64,000 nt of DNA from Paenibacillus sp. BJ-4 (GCF_020404765.1 NZ_JAIVEM010000140.1:186001-250000); one strand, 5' to 3'. Shown: positions 53,086 through 62,520, counted from the first letter of the stretch. Numbers and translations are program-made. The notes: generated by a model not told the origin, from the sequence alone.

Positions 53086-54618
53086 TTACATGGACGGAGT
53101 ATGTGTCTTAGGGTCAACGGGCTTGTTCTTGAAGCCTACGTTGTTGTTGCCCCAGCACCGATCGTAATTAAACCCTGTCAGCTGTTCGAACACCTTACGT
53201 GCTTCCGGCTTAGCTGATTTCATGGAGCCTCCGTTTTTGAGACGATCAATTTCGGCAATGAGCTTCTTGTGACTGTCAATATCCAGCTTCATCACAACAG
53301 AAGCAATCATACCGATGATCGCCAAAGCGATCGTGCCGACGACGAGCACATAAAAGATGGCATGTTGAGCGGCAATCGGCTGACTTTCGGCCCCGGATAC
53401 GAAGCCAAAGTGCTGCAATACCCAGCCGAGAATAAAGACGACAACGGCCCGCACCATCTTGCCTGCAAAAGTCATCATACCCGCGTAAATGCCCTCGCGA
53501 CGGCGACCAGTCAGTGCTTCATCCACATCGGCAAGGAACGTATATTGATTCCAAGGGATGTAGTAAACACCGCCTGTACCAAGCCCCATGAACAGTGTAA
53601 TGACGTACAACCACATCATCATATTAGAGGCGCCTGTCAAGTAGAGCACACCGTAGCCCAATACACTAAAGCAAACGATGACAAGTGCGGCGATGAAAGG
53701 CATGCGGAACCCTTTGCGCACGCAAAATTGAATGAACAAGTAGGTAGAAATCAATTGAATGACAGAGTTAAAGCTGTTCAGATTGGATACCATTTCCGAA
53801 CTTTGGAACAGAGAAAATACAATAAAATACGTAAAGGCAGACGTGAACAGCCATTCGGCTGAAAAGCCCCCTAAATACATACCAAGATGATGACGGAATG
53901 TTTTTACCCGGAAGGTCGATGAAATATCGACAAAGAGTTTTTTCATGGAATCCATAAAAGAGAGAGGAGTCTCGCCTTCCAATTCCTTTTGCAGTTCCTC
54001 GTCGGGACGTTCCCAGGAGTTTTTGTACAAAAATGCCAAAGCAATCAGCAGAATCGCTGCAAATACAAGCCCGGTATACAAAAAGGGCAATGGAGAGTCT
54101 TTGCCGTAAGCGGCGATAAAACGCCCAGGAATGAAAGCAGCAGCAAAGTTGGCCATTTTACCGAACATTGCTTTCCATCCAGTCAGTCTGGAGCGAGCAC
54201 CGAAATCCCGGGTCATCTCTGCGGCAAGCGCTTCGTATGGTACCATAACAGAGGTATAAACCAGCTCAAACAGCACGTAGGTACTCAGGTAATACCAAAA
54301 GCCCAGCCCATCTACCCAAAGCAACGGATACACAAGCATCAGCGGGATACCCAGCATGATGAAAAAACGGCGTCTGCCGAATTTACGGCCCAAGCGGGTT
54401 CGGTGAAAGTTGTCGCTGATAAAGCCCATGATCGGATTGCTAACTGCATCTATGATGCTGGCAACGGAGAAAATGGCTGCGGCCTGAACTGGAGACAGTC
54501 CGCAAAAGGTCGTATAGAAGTACATGAGCCATGCGCCGCTGACGGCAAGTGCGCCGCTTCCCAGCATGTTACCGCTTCCATAGGCGAGAGTGTGTTTCAG
54601 TGTGATTTTTCGTTCCAT
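53086..54618 (-). CDS. GPH-family sugar/uronide symporter
   Basis: About 510 residues with twelve spans. The opening KHTLAYGSGNMLGSGALAVS and the loop VSNPIMGFISDNFHRTRLGR are GPH (glycoside-pentoside-hexuronide) signatures. ATG 54618 is preferred because GAGGTG then serves as ribosome binding site. The GTG at 54630 lies within that site. Between the pectate lyase and GH105 genes it most likely imports unsaturated oligogalacturonides with a cation. Confidence 0.87.
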   Translation of the reverse strand: MERKITLKHTLAYGSGNMLGSGALAVSGAWLMYFYTTFCGLSPVQAAAIFSVASIIDAVSNPIMGFISDNFHRTRLGRKFGRRRFFIMLGIPLMLVYPLLWVDGLGFWYYLSTYVLFELVYTSVMVPYEALAAEMTRDFGARSRLTGWKAMFGKMANFAAAFIPGRFIAAYGKDSPLPFLYTGLVFAAILLIALAFLYKNSWERPDEELQKELEGETPLSFMDSMKKLFVDISSTFRVKTFRHHLGMYLGGFSAEWLFTSAFTYFIVFSLFQSSEMVSNLNSFNSVIQLISTYLFIQFCVRKGFRMPFIAALVIVCFSVLGYGVLYLTGASNMMMWLYVITLFMGLGTGGVYYIPWNQYTFLADVDEALTGRRREGIYAGMMTFAGKMVRAVVVFILGWVLQHFGFVSGAESQPIAAQHAIFYVLVVGTIALAIIGMIASVVMKLDIDSHKKLIAEIDRLKNGGSMKSAKPEARKVFEQLTGFNYDRCWGNNNVGFKNKPVDPKTHTPSM

Positions 54619-54732
54619 GATTCTGTTCACCTCATATTTTGTCTGGTTATGAGGACAATCACCGGTCGCTATATTATGCAGAGTTGTCTAAGTTGGTAGA
54701 TGGGCCAGGGCGTCCTGAGTGGAAATGGGCTT

Positions 54733-56082
54733 TTAGCGTGCCCCTATATTCGTGCCGCTCGGTGTTCCCGAGCCGATCAGATCGCTTCCCTTGGCGAGCT
54801 TAAGGAAATTGCCCAGCTGGATGGAACCGTCTGCACCTCGTGTGATGGAAGGCGTGAGACTGACAAAATCATCCGCACTGACTGCCAGACCTTTGCCATT
54901 CGTCGATTTTTTGTCTTTCCACCACACGCTAGAGTTGTCTTGATCTGTACCGCTTGTTTTGTCACTGGTGCTTCCCTCAAAGGAAAGATTGTTAATGAAC
55001 ACGTGATCACCCTTGTCAAAAGCAAAATTACTTTGACCATTGTCCCACGAGGTATTATTGGTCAACGTAATGCTGCCGGGGTTGCTGTTGTAGGTGAAGC
55101 CATGCTTCTTGTTCTGGAAAGCAATGCTGTTTTTCACGATATGGTTGACTTTGATTTTGTCTCCACCCAGCTTAAAGCCGTTGCCGTCGCTGTTCGCGGT
55201 AGACGTTCCATCTGCGGTCTGCCCGTTGTGGTGGGCAACACTGTTCAAAATGGTTACTTCACCGATGGGGCCTGTTTCGGATTTGCTAAACAAATCCCAG
55301 CCATCGTCTACGTTGTACGCAGCCAGGCAGTTATCAAACACATTGCCTGGTCCAACAGTCAGCTTGGCGGCAAAGCCGTCGGCATCCTCACCATTATCGG
55401 GATCAGCGTTATCGTGAGAGTAGGAATTCAAAATTAAATTGTTTGAAGGCCACTCACTGTTGGAGGCGGTGGTGGAGTAACGTCCAAGCTGGAGTCCCGT
55501 ATCCCGGTTGTGGTGGGTTTCCACATTTTCGATTCGGTTGTTGCTACCGCCAATATAGATACCGTTATCCCCGGCACCTTTAACCTCAAGCCCTTTCACC
55601 AGCCAATAGTCTCCGAAAAGCTGAAGTCCCCGGTTGCTTGAACCAAAGGCTTGAGCTGAGAAATCAAGTACCGGCTTTTCGCTGCCGTAAGCAACTAGCC
55701 CTTTGAGTGAGCCTTTGCTACCGCTATTTCCATGTTGAACGGTGATCGTTGAGGAGTAGGCGTAGTTGCCACCGCGTAGGTAAATAGTTTTACCCGGTGC
55801 AATTTGCGTTAGTGCTGCTTCGAGAGTGGTAGGACTGGATATGGTGCCTGGATTGGACACGTTACCATTTGGCGCCACATACAAGTCGCCCGCCGCCAAC
55901 GTTGTGGAGACAGCAGATGAATCAACTGCACTGGAAATCTCTGTTGCCTGGGTAGAGGAAGGGATGTCGGATGACGTATCTGCGTAAGCGGTTCCAATAA
56001 GGCATGAAGAAGCGAAAACAAAAGAAACACCGAGACTTAGAGCGTTAAAGCCCTGTTTTGGACGATCATTGCGTTTAAACAT
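54733..56082 (-). CDS. secreted pectate lyase (PL9-like)
   Basis: 449 residues. Signal peptide (ALSLGVSFVFASSCLIGTAYA), a Ser/Thr-rich linker, then a right-handed parallel beta-helix starting LYVAPNGNVSNPGTISSPTT. Visible PL9 features are YLRGGNYAYSSTI, the calcium/catalytic-like segment DADGFAAKLTVGPGN and AAYNVDDGWDLFSKSE. It cleaves polygalacturonate outside the cell. It is the first gene of the pectin set and has a cre site upstream. Confidence 0.87.
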   Translation of the reverse strand: MFKRNDRPKQGFNALSLGVSFVFASSCLIGTAYADTSSDIPSSTQATEISSAVDSSAVSTTLAAGDLYVAPNGNVSNPGTISSPTTLEAALTQIAPGKTIYLRGGNYAYSSTITVQHGNSGSKGSLKGLVAYGSEKPVLDFSAQAFGSSNRGLQLFGDYWLVKGLEVKGAGDNGIYIGGSNNRIENVETHHNRDTGLQLGRYSTTASNSEWPSNNLILNSYSHDNADPDNGEDADGFAAKLTVGPGNVFDNCLAAYNVDDGWDLFSKSETGPIGEVTILNSVAHHNGQTADGTSTANSDGNGFKLGGDKIKVNHIVKNSIAFQNKKHGFTYNSNPGSITLTNNTSWDNGQSNFAFDKGDHVFINNLSFEGSTSDKTSGTDQDNSSVWWKDKKSTNGKGLAVSADDFVSLTPSITRGADGSIQLGNFLKLAKGSDLIGSGTPSGTNIGAR

Positions 56083-56241
56083 GTAAATTCCTCCTTATTT
56101 GATCTCTTATTTTTAAAAAAAGATAGCATAGTACAAGTGGCTCCTGCCGTCTTTCCAGTAAAAATAGGGCACCTCCTGGGTGACAGATTCAACTACCCTA
56201 TGTCCAAAACGCTCTAAGATGCTTATGCACAGTGTAATATA

Positions 56242-56255
56242 TGTTAACGTTTGCA
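56242..56255 (-). promoter_or_regulatory. cre (CcpA) site of the pectate lyase gene
   Basis: On the minus strand TGCAAACGTTAACA matches TGNAANCGNWNNCW at all defined positions, 160 bases upstream of the start codon. Confidence 0.68.
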
Positions 56256-56412
56256 TCAACAGTTTTTTGCATCTTTTTTGAGATTGTGAAAAAAAGTTCA
56301 CACTTTTGTTTCAACTAAAAATGAAGTTTTGCCAGACTGGGAAAATTTGATTATACTTAAACATTATACATATAATAGAAGTGGAATCTGTGAGAAAAGG
56401 CGGGGTTAACAC

Positions 56413-57033
56413 ATGGGGAATGGAAATGATTTGACGAATCCAACATCCAAAGAATTGCTAGAAAAGCAGCCGCTAGTCAAAAGTGAGATGATAGATTGGC
56501 TTAAAGCGATTGTTGTGGCTATTGTGCTCGTGTTCATTATACGTTGGCTGCTATTTGCACCATTTATCGTTGAGGGAGCATCCATGGAACCGAACTTCAA
56601 GACAGATGAACGAGTTGTCGTGAACAAGATGATTTATAGTTTGCGTGATCCCAAGCCCGGTGAGGTTATTGTATTTCATGTGAGAAAGGAAAGTAAGGAT
56701 TTTATTAAGCGTGTCATTGGTGTTGCAGGGGATAAGATCCAATACCAAGGCGACAACCTGTACGTCAATGGCAAGAAAGTAGAGGAGTCATACATTCAAG
56801 GGGCCATTCAAGCGGCCCACGCCAAGGGAGAGCTATACAACAATGTGGACTTTCCAAACGGAACCATAACGGATTCCAAGGTTCCCGAGGGATATATTTT
56901 TGTCATGGGTGATCACCGCAATAACAGTAGAGACAGTCGTGCCATTGGCTTTGTCTCGATTAAAGATATTGTTGGACGTGCGGATGTGATATTTTGGCCG
57001 CTGGAAAGTATGCAGTGGGTCAAGCACAAATAA
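56413..57033 (+). CDS. sipS: signal peptidase I
   Basis: 206 residues of the Gram-positive Sip type. One N-terminal span (AIVVAIVLVFIIRWLLFAPF), then the catalytic Ser in IVEGASMEPNF (about residue 57) and the Lys in FIKRVIGVAGD (about residue 97), and box E GDHRNNSRDSR near residue 172. It cleaves signal peptides on the outer membrane face. Monocistronic, followed by an unusual nested inverted repeat. Confidence 0.93.
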   Translation: MGNGNDLTNPTSKELLEKQPLVKSEMIDWLKAIVVAIVLVFIIRWLLFAPFIVEGASMEPNFKTDERVVVNKMIYSLRDPKPGEVIVFHVRKESKDFIKRVIGVAGDKIQYQGDNLYVNGKKVEESYIQGAIQAAHAKGELYNNVDFPNGTITDSKVPEGYIFVMGDHRNNSRDSRAIGFVSIKDIVGRADVIFWPLESMQWVKHK

Positions 57034-57167
57034 TATAAGCTGAACTTAAAAGTTACCTATCGTGCCACTGCACAGACGGATGGTGCTTCCCATCGCCGCT
57101 GCTTCGCTTGTACAGCACCATTCCGCCCGCTCCGTTTTACTTGTACATTTTTAGTTCGGCTTTATAT
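57029..57167. repeat. nested inverted-repeat element between sipS and the CobW gene
   Basis: Outer arms: the TAATATAAGCTGAACTTAAA stretch at 57031-57050 against its near-complement at about 57149-57170 (TTTTTAGTTCGGCTTTATA). Inner arms: CGGATGGTGCT (57077-57087) against AGCACCATTCCG (57114-57125), with one extra base. The structure covers the whole 135-base gap and is followed by a run of seven T on the plus strand. It may be a large terminator, a MITE-like element or a structured RNA. Confidence 0.5.
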
Positions 57168-57168
57168 A

Positions 57169-58380
57169 TTATATTTTTTTCGTAAAAGGGTCAGGCAGCA
57201 TCCGCCAGTCCTGTTCCATCTCTTCAGGAGTCAGCAGCGCCTCATCCAATGTGCGTTCGATTCCTGCCCGGTCCATGTCGATACCGATAAATACAAGCTT
57301 GGTAACCCGGTCGCCATATTGTTCATCCCAGTCAGGTGTCTTTTCAAAATCCTCGCCGAGATAGTATTGTCGTTCTTCTTCGGTCAAGGCAGATACCCAT
57401 AGCCCTGCGCGCGCGAATTGCTTGGAGCTGCCTGCCTGACTGAATGTAAAAGCAGTACGGTTCTGCGTGGTGAACCACACCAATCCCTTGGAGCGGACAA
57501 CCTCAGCAGGCCATTTTGCCAGACATTTCAGCAAGCGTTTGGGATGAAATGGAATCTTGCGCTTGTACACAAACGAAGCAATACCGTATTCCTCTGTCTC
57601 TGGTATGTGCTCATCTTTGTTCATTTCCTGTATCCAGCCTGCCGCTTGACTGGCTGCTTCAAAATTGAAGCGATGCGTGTTCAAAATCTCCTTTGGATCA
57701 ACTTTACCGTATTCGGAACGAATGATTTTGGCGTTCGGTTGAATGCCGCGCAGCGCTTTTTCCAGTCGTTCCAACTCCTCCATGGATACAAGATCACATT
57801 TGTTAATGATCAGCACATCACAAAATTCTACCTGCTCTATGAGCAGATCAACGATACCGCGTGCATCCTCATCTGCCACTTCCTGTCCACGATCCTTGAG
57901 CGAGTCTCTTGAGTAGAAGTCCTTCCAAAATTCCGGCGCATTCACGACGGTAACCATAGTATCCAGTCGTGTCAGCTTGGTCAGATCTATACCATTCTCT
58001 TCATCTACATAGCTGAACGTCTGGGCAACCGGAATCGGCTCGCCTATACCTGTAGACTCAATAAGGATATAGTCAAACTTTTTGTCGAGCGCCAGTCGCT
58101 CCACTTCCTTTAATAAATCCTCCCGCAAGGTGCAGCAGATGCAGCCGTTGGACATTTCCACCAGCTTCTCATCTACGCGCGATAATCCTCCACCGTCACG
58201 AACGAGATCGGCATCGATATTTACCTCACTCATGTCATTGACAATGACAGCTACACGCAAGCCTTCGCGGTTGTTCAGTACATGGTTGAGCAGCGTGGTT
58301 TTGCCGGCGCCGAGGTACCCGCTTAGTACCGTAACCGGTATTTTCTTTTCCGATTCGATCGTGTTTGCCAACGTAATCAC
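57169..58380 (-). CDS. yciC: CobW/COG0523 zinc-related GTPase (YciC-like)
   Basis: 403 residues. G1 motif [20 protein letters not shown], the metal-binding CxCC motif in [15 protein letters not shown], Walker B-like [11 protein letters not shown], guanine motif INKCD, and the C-terminal CobW domain. In Bacillus, YciC-type proteins are zinc metallochaperones made under zinc starvation, and the Zur-type box upstream supports that role here. GTG 58380 is used, with AAGGGATGA upstream. A TTG three codons later is possible. Confidence 0.88.
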   Translation of the reverse strand: MITLANTIESEKKIPVTVLSGYLGAGKTTLLNHVLNNREGLRVAVIVNDMSEVNIDADLVRDGGGLSRVDEKLVEMSNGCICCTLREDLLKEVERLALDKKFDYILIESTGIGEPIPVAQTFSYVDEENGIDLTKLTRLDTMVTVVNAPEFWKDFYSRDSLKDRGQEVADEDARGIVDLLIEQVEFCDVLIINKCDLVSMEELERLEKALRGIQPNAKIIRSEYGKVDPKEILNTHRFNFEAASQAAGWIQEMNKDEHIPETEEYGIASFVYKRKIPFHPKRLLKCLAKWPAEVVRSKGLVWFTTQNRTAFTFSQAGSSKQFARAGLWVSALTEEERQYYLGEDFEKTPDWDEQYGDRVTKLVFIGIDMDRAGIERTLDEALLTPEEMEQDWRMLPDPFTKKI

Positions 58381-58448
58381 TCATCCCTTCGAAAGTGTTC
58401 ATGAAATGCTGAATATGTTGCAGTGATTTCCTTACTCGAATTATTTAA

Positions 58449-58463
58449 TCGTAATGATTACAA
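58449..58463 (-). promoter_or_regulatory. Zur-type operator of yciC
   Basis: TCGTAATGATTACAA differs from the Bacillus Zur box TCGTAATNATTACGA at one position. It lies about 70 bases upstream of the yciC start, the usual place for zinc repression. Confidence 0.8.
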
Positions 58464-58598
58464 ATAGTAAAATTAGTAAATCATTAATGAAAGAAAATGT
58501 CAAGGAAAGAGAGACTAGTGATTTTCAAAACAACAAATGATTAAAATTTGAAAAAGAGACTTGAATATGGCTACTCGACTGGTGGACTACAAGTATAG

Positions 58599-59453
58599 TG
58601 GGCATGGCAGATTAAGGACGGGCAATTATATAAGGGAAGCGAGCTGATTAACAATAATGAAGAAATCGTCGATGAGATGGCGAGGCCACAGGCTAAACCA
58701 GCGTGTATGGGAAATCACTCATTAACACCAACGGATTTTAGCACTAACTCCGCGAGCTTCCCTGAATGTCGAGACCTCAAAAACGGGCCGTATCGTTCAG
58801 TATGGTCACATATAGGGTTTGCATGGGCTAGTACAGTAGTTCATTTACCAAGTGCTAGACAGATTCGTGATAATAATAGTGGTTATAATGGAAGCACAGG
58901 GTTCATCTATATGGGTGGTTGGAGTAACACAAATATGGCGGTTGATGTTGGTTTACAGCATAGTACAAAATATAATGACTGGGCTCCTTTCATGCTCATT
59001 GAAGGTGTAAAGAACCCTTATACTTTTAAGCCACGCTTTGAGCCTGATCAGGAAGTACAAATGAAATTTTATGTTCCTTCTGACGGTAACATTGCTTTGA
59101 CTGTAACGGGTTATGCAGACGGTAATAAGATAAGTAGGAGCTATGTCGAGCCGGCTCCAGGTTGGACTGCGACTGGTAATGGTAACCTTATCAAAAGAAC
59201 GACAAGTATAGGCCAGATACAAAATCGATAAGACTATAATGATGGTTCTTACATCAGAAGAGTTCGTTGGTCTACATCCTATATCGGTACAAATTCAGAA
59301 GATAATATCCCTTGGCGAAACAGTCAAACCTATGATTATTGCTCTATGCCAAGGAGTAAAGTTGAAGTCAATTACGTGCATGGAGGAGAGGAAACAGACA
59401 GTATATTTAGACTGAATTTTTTTGAGAGGGGCTGCTTTACCCCTTTCTTTTAA
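58599..59453 (+). pseudogene. secreted-protein gene lacking its 5' end and carrying an in-frame stop
   Basis: The frame is open from 58599, far ahead of the first usable ATG (58677), with protein-like sequence (QIKDGQLYKGSELINNNEEI). It continues with GFIYMGGWSNTNMAVDVGLQ and FKPRFEPDQEVQMKFYVPSD, stops at TAA 59229, and goes on in the same frame (DNIPWRNSQTYDYC, then SKVEVNYVHGGEE) to TAA 59451. The start and signal peptide are missing. The body resembles secreted YrpD-like proteins of Bacillus by eye, but this is weak. A 184-residue piece from 58677 could be made. Confidence 0.6.
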
Positions 59454-59465
59454 GGAGGAAACTTT

Positions 59466-60302
59466 GTGGGAAAGATGCTGTTTAGGATTCTGCTTTTAAG
59501 TGTATTTGTATTTTGCTTATCTCAACCCTGTACAGGAAAAATGTCAGCTCAGAGTATAGCTCCAAGCTCTCAATTTTTGAAGATTAACAATTACTATGTC
59601 TTGTTTACAACTCCTAAAGCACCTTATATTGATAAGAACAATCGCTATATGGTGCCTATGAGATCCATTAATGATTTGTTGGGAGGACAGACTACATTTG
59701 ACCCAACTTCTAATACGGCCACAATTAAGTTTGGAACACACAAGGTTGAGTTTAAAATGAACTCCACTGAGATTGTTACCGACTCGAACACGTCCGTAAT
59801 GGATACCGTTCCTGTACTTTATAAAAATGCGATGTTTGTTCCTTTAGGGGTACTTACTAAGCACTTAGACATACACCAGGAATGGGATCAGCAAAATAAA
59901 CTGTATTCTCTCTCTGGGAAAGAATTAATGAAGACACCTATGATGGAGAATGTAGAAGATTTGGATCATTTTAGAGAACAAGTGGATAATGAAAATGCAT
60001 TCCAGTTGTTATCGTACAAATTGAACATGGGAGAAAAAATTCATCTGGCCATTACAGCTAAGAATATGACAGGGAACAAGATTAGTGAGGGCATTGAAGA
60101 TTTAAATACCACTTTTATTTTTTCTGACAATAGCACGGCCGGGGAAAATAGAAATCGTAAAAGACCCAGTATAGAGAAGGATGAAATTGTAACTCGCGAA
60201 GATGACATAGATTATGTGAAAACAATAGAGAATAATAAAATTATCAAACATGAGCTGTCCTATATTCTCTTTAAGGGTCGAACGCTAAAGACTCACAAGT
60301 AA
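59466..60302 (+). CDS. secreted protein with copper-amine-oxidase-N-like stalk domain
   Basis: 278 residues. Signal peptide (LFRILLLSVFVFCLSQPCTG), then a domain with the pattern NRYMVPMRSINDLLGGQTTF and FVPLGVLTKHLDIHQEWDQQ, the Cu_amine_oxidN1 (stalk) fold common in Paenibacillus surface proteins. The C-terminal 110 residues are polar and unrecognised. GTG 59466 follows AAGGAGGAA (59452-59460). The ribosome binding site overlaps the end of the broken gene before it. Confidence 0.75.
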   Translation: MGKMLFRILLLSVFVFCLSQPCTGKMSAQSIAPSSQFLKINNYYVLFTTPKAPYIDKNNRYMVPMRSINDLLGGQTTFDPTSNTATIKFGTHKVEFKMNSTEIVTDSNTSVMDTVPVLYKNAMFVPLGVLTKHLDIHQEWDQQNKLYSLSGKELMKTPMMENVEDLDHFREQVDNENAFQLLSYKLNMGEKIHLAITAKNMTGNKISEGIEDLNTTFIFSDNSTAGENRNRKRPSIEKDEIVTREDDIDYVKTIENNKIIKHELSYILFKGRTLKTHK

Positions 60303-60334
60303 AAAGGTACTTTTACTTGTAGAGTGGAATGGGT

Positions 60335-60376
60335 AAACAGTAAAGCTGATCCTAGAAAGGATCAGCTTTACTGTTT
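60335..60376 (+). terminator. 18-bp perfect hairpin after the stalk-domain gene
   Basis: 60335-60352 and 60359-60376 are exact inverted complements with loop TAGAAA. Only TTT follows, so termination may rely on stem strength. The same fold exists on the minus strand. Confidence 0.65.
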
Positions 60377-60427
60377 AATATTAGCTTTGTGAATTTCAAA
60401 TCCAAAATACTATGATGAAGAGTGAAA

Positions 60428-60579
60428 TTAGTTAACCCAACGGGCAAGATCAGCACCAAAACCCATTGTAATCGCCCCTATTCATTTTGATACTAAATTT
60501 ACCGTGTTCAATTTTGAGATCCAAAGGTAGCTTCTCATATAGCTCCTGGGGGAGGAAGGGAAACCTGTCTTCTAATCTT
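60428..60579 (-). pseudogene. 3' fragment of an unidentified gene, with frameshift
   Basis: The minus strand reads RLEDRFPFLPQELYEKLPLD, then LKIEHGKFSIKMNRGDYNGF, and after a one-base shift GADLARWVN and TAA (60428-60430). No start is present. It is a protein-like C-terminal relic of unknown family. Confidence 0.45.
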
Positions 60580-60583
60580 AAAG

Positions 60584-60622
60584 AGAGGACTTGCGTTAAT
60601 TACACGCAAGTCCTCTTTTTTG
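60584..60622 (+). terminator. strong terminator-like hairpin, plus strand
   Basis: AGAGGACTTGCGT (60584-60596) and ACGCAAGTCCTCT (60604-60616) are perfect arms followed by six T. It points the plus way, though the nearest plus-strand gene ends 282 bases earlier. It stands 23 bases beyond the convergent permease gene. Confidence 0.75.
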
Positions 60623-60644
60623 ACTCTGTATTCATATGCTTGTC

Positions 60645-61475
60645 TCAGCCTTTGACGGCTCCGGCAACAACGCCTTTGACAATGTATTTTTGCAGAAAGA
60701 TAAATACAATAATGGAAGGCAGCACGGCCATTACCATGGCGGTCATGGCATATTGCCAGTCTGACGTATACTGCCCAACAAAGGTATAAGCCGCCAGCGT
60801 AAGCGTCTTGGTGCTGGGCGAGCCGTTAACCATGAGCAGGGGCAGCAGGAAATCATTCCAAATCCACATTACGTCGATAATAATGATGGTGGCGGTGACC
60901 GATTTCAGCAAGGGGAAGATCACGGAAAAGAAAAGCCGGAAGCCCGAGGCTCCGTCGATCTTGGCGCTTTCGTCAATCTCGGCAGGAATACCTTTCACGA
61001 AGCCGTGGTAGATAAATACGGCCAGCGGTGCGCCAAAGCCCCAGTACAATAGGCCAAGCCCCCAAGTGCTGTCCGCCAAATTCAGATCTTTTGCCAGCCG
61101 TAGGACGGTCAGCATGATGGACTGAAACGGAATCAGCATCGGCATGATGCACAGCATGTAAATCACAGAGCTCCATTTGCTTTTGGTTCTTGCCAGCTTG
61201 TAGGCGGCGATGGAGGATATCAGCACGATACCTGCCAGACCGACCACGGTAATGATCGTGTTGTTCAGAAACAAGCGTGGGTAGTTAATAAACTGCCATA
61301 CATATACGTAGTTATCCAGCGAAAACTGCTTGGGCAGCGCAATGACGTCGGTCATGACTTCAGCGAAGCTTTTAAACGAATTGTTAATGGCGAGAAACAG
61401 CGGGTACAGAAATAACAGCGATAATACAATCATGCCCGCTTCCAGCAAAATACGTCCCGTACGGCTGCGTTGCAT
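60645..61475 (-). CDS. carbohydrate ABC transporter permease (MalG/LacG type)
   Basis: 276 residues with six spans. The EAA-type loop EIDESAKIDGASGFRLFFSV is typical of CUT1 sugar permeases. It starts within one base of the stop of the partner permease gene and ends with KYIVKGVVAGAVKG, the usual MalG-type tail. Substrate unknown. The binding protein gene is not in the window on the 3' side. Confidence 0.88.
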   Translation of the reverse strand: MQRSRTGRILLEAGMIVLSLLFLYPLFLAINNSFKSFAEVMTDVIALPKQFSLDNYVYVWQFINYPRLFLNNTIITVVGLAGIVLISSIAAYKLARTKSKWSSVIYMLCIMPMLIPFQSIMLTVLRLAKDLNLADSTWGLGLLYWGFGAPLAVFIYHGFVKGIPAEIDESAKIDGASGFRLFFSVIFPLLKSVTATIIIIDVMWIWNDFLLPLLMVNGSPSTKTLTLAAYTFVGQYTSDWQYAMTAMVMAVLPSIIVFIFLQKYIVKGVVAGAVKG

Positions 61476-62371
61476 CAGGCTTCAACCTCCCTGCGTTTGA
61501 AAATAGACAATTGAATGATTGTAATGACCAGCACGGCGACAAATAAAATCAAGGCTTTGGCTGTTCCATAGCCGTACAGATTATTCTGGAACGTGTCCCG
61601 ATAAATATCATAGGCAATACTGTAGGTCGTACCTCCCGGCCCACCGCCAGTCAGGGATAAAATGACGTCGAACACCTTGATCGAGTTGGTCAATGCCATG
61701 AAGACCGAGATCGTAATGGAAGTTGCCAGCATCGGCAAAATAATACTGAAAAACCTCCGAATCGGCCCTGCTCCGTCCACAATGGCAGCTTCCTTCAGAT
61801 CGTCCGGCACGGATTGCAAACCTGCGATATAAATCACCATGTAAAAGCCGATGGATTGCCAAATGGATACCGCCAAAATGGAAATAAACGCGAGTCCTTC
61901 CTCACCCAGCCAGCTTAGCTGGAAGATGCCCCAGCCCGTGCTGTGTCCCAGTGATTCAAAGCCTTGCATGAAGATGAATTTCCATATAAATCCTACAATT
62001 ACGAGACTGAGGATGTAAGGGATAAAGAAAGCCGCCCGCAGCCAGGCCGAGCTTTTCAGCTTCATGTCGAGGACGAGCGCCAGCAAAATGGCCAGCACGT
62101 TCACCAGCACAATGTACAGAACGGCATATTTGACGGTAAACCAGGCCGCATGTGCAAAGTTGGCGTCTCCGAGCAGAATTTGCTTGAAGTTATCCAGACC
62201 TACAAATTTCGGATGTTTGGCAATGCCGTTCCACTTGGTCAGGGAATAGCGTATTGTCATCAAAAACGGAATATAAAATGCAATCGTAATGCACAAGATG
62301 ACGGGCAGTGTGAATAAACCGAATTCCAATTTACTACCCTTGTTGCCCCCAATTCCCCTTTTTTTCAGCAT
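61475..62371 (-). CDS. carbohydrate ABC transporter permease (MalF/LacF type)
   Basis: 298 residues with six spans (LFTLPVILCITIAFYIPFLM first) and the EAA loop DDLKEAAIVDGAGPIRRFFS. ATG 62371 is chosen because AAGAGGTG lies just upstream. The frame continues to 62509, but that part overlaps the divergent promoter region. It forms a heterodimer with the next permease and is divergent from a YesM-type sensor kinase gene. Confidence 0.88.
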   Translation of the reverse strand: MLKKRGIGGNKGSKLEFGLFTLPVILCITIAFYIPFLMTIRYSLTKWNGIAKHPKFVGLDNFKQILLGDANFAHAAWFTVKYAVLYIVLVNVLAILLALVLDMKLKSSAWLRAAFFIPYILSLVIVGFIWKFIFMQGFESLGHSTGWGIFQLSWLGEEGLAFISILAVSIWQSIGFYMVIYIAGLQSVPDDLKEAAIVDGAGPIRRFFSIILPMLATSITISVFMALTNSIKVFDVILSLTGGGPGGTTYSIAYDIYRDTFQNNLYGYGTAKALILFVAVLVITIIQLSIFKRREVEA

Positions 62372-62520
62372 AACGCACCTCTTTTTCTCAACATTTTCCG
62401 ATCTTTCGCTCCAAGCCGTTTGAGATATAATAAAAGTATAGGATAGCCCACAGGGCCGGACCAATGGATTTAAGAAAACAGTTGAGGGTAAAAATGTGTA
62501 CGCTTTCAAAAGGGGCGGTT

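Noticed and set aside
53989-55437. Two plus-strand open frames of about 240 codons opposite the GPH transporter and pectate lyase genes.
   Set aside because: Both are shadows of well-supported minus-strand genes.
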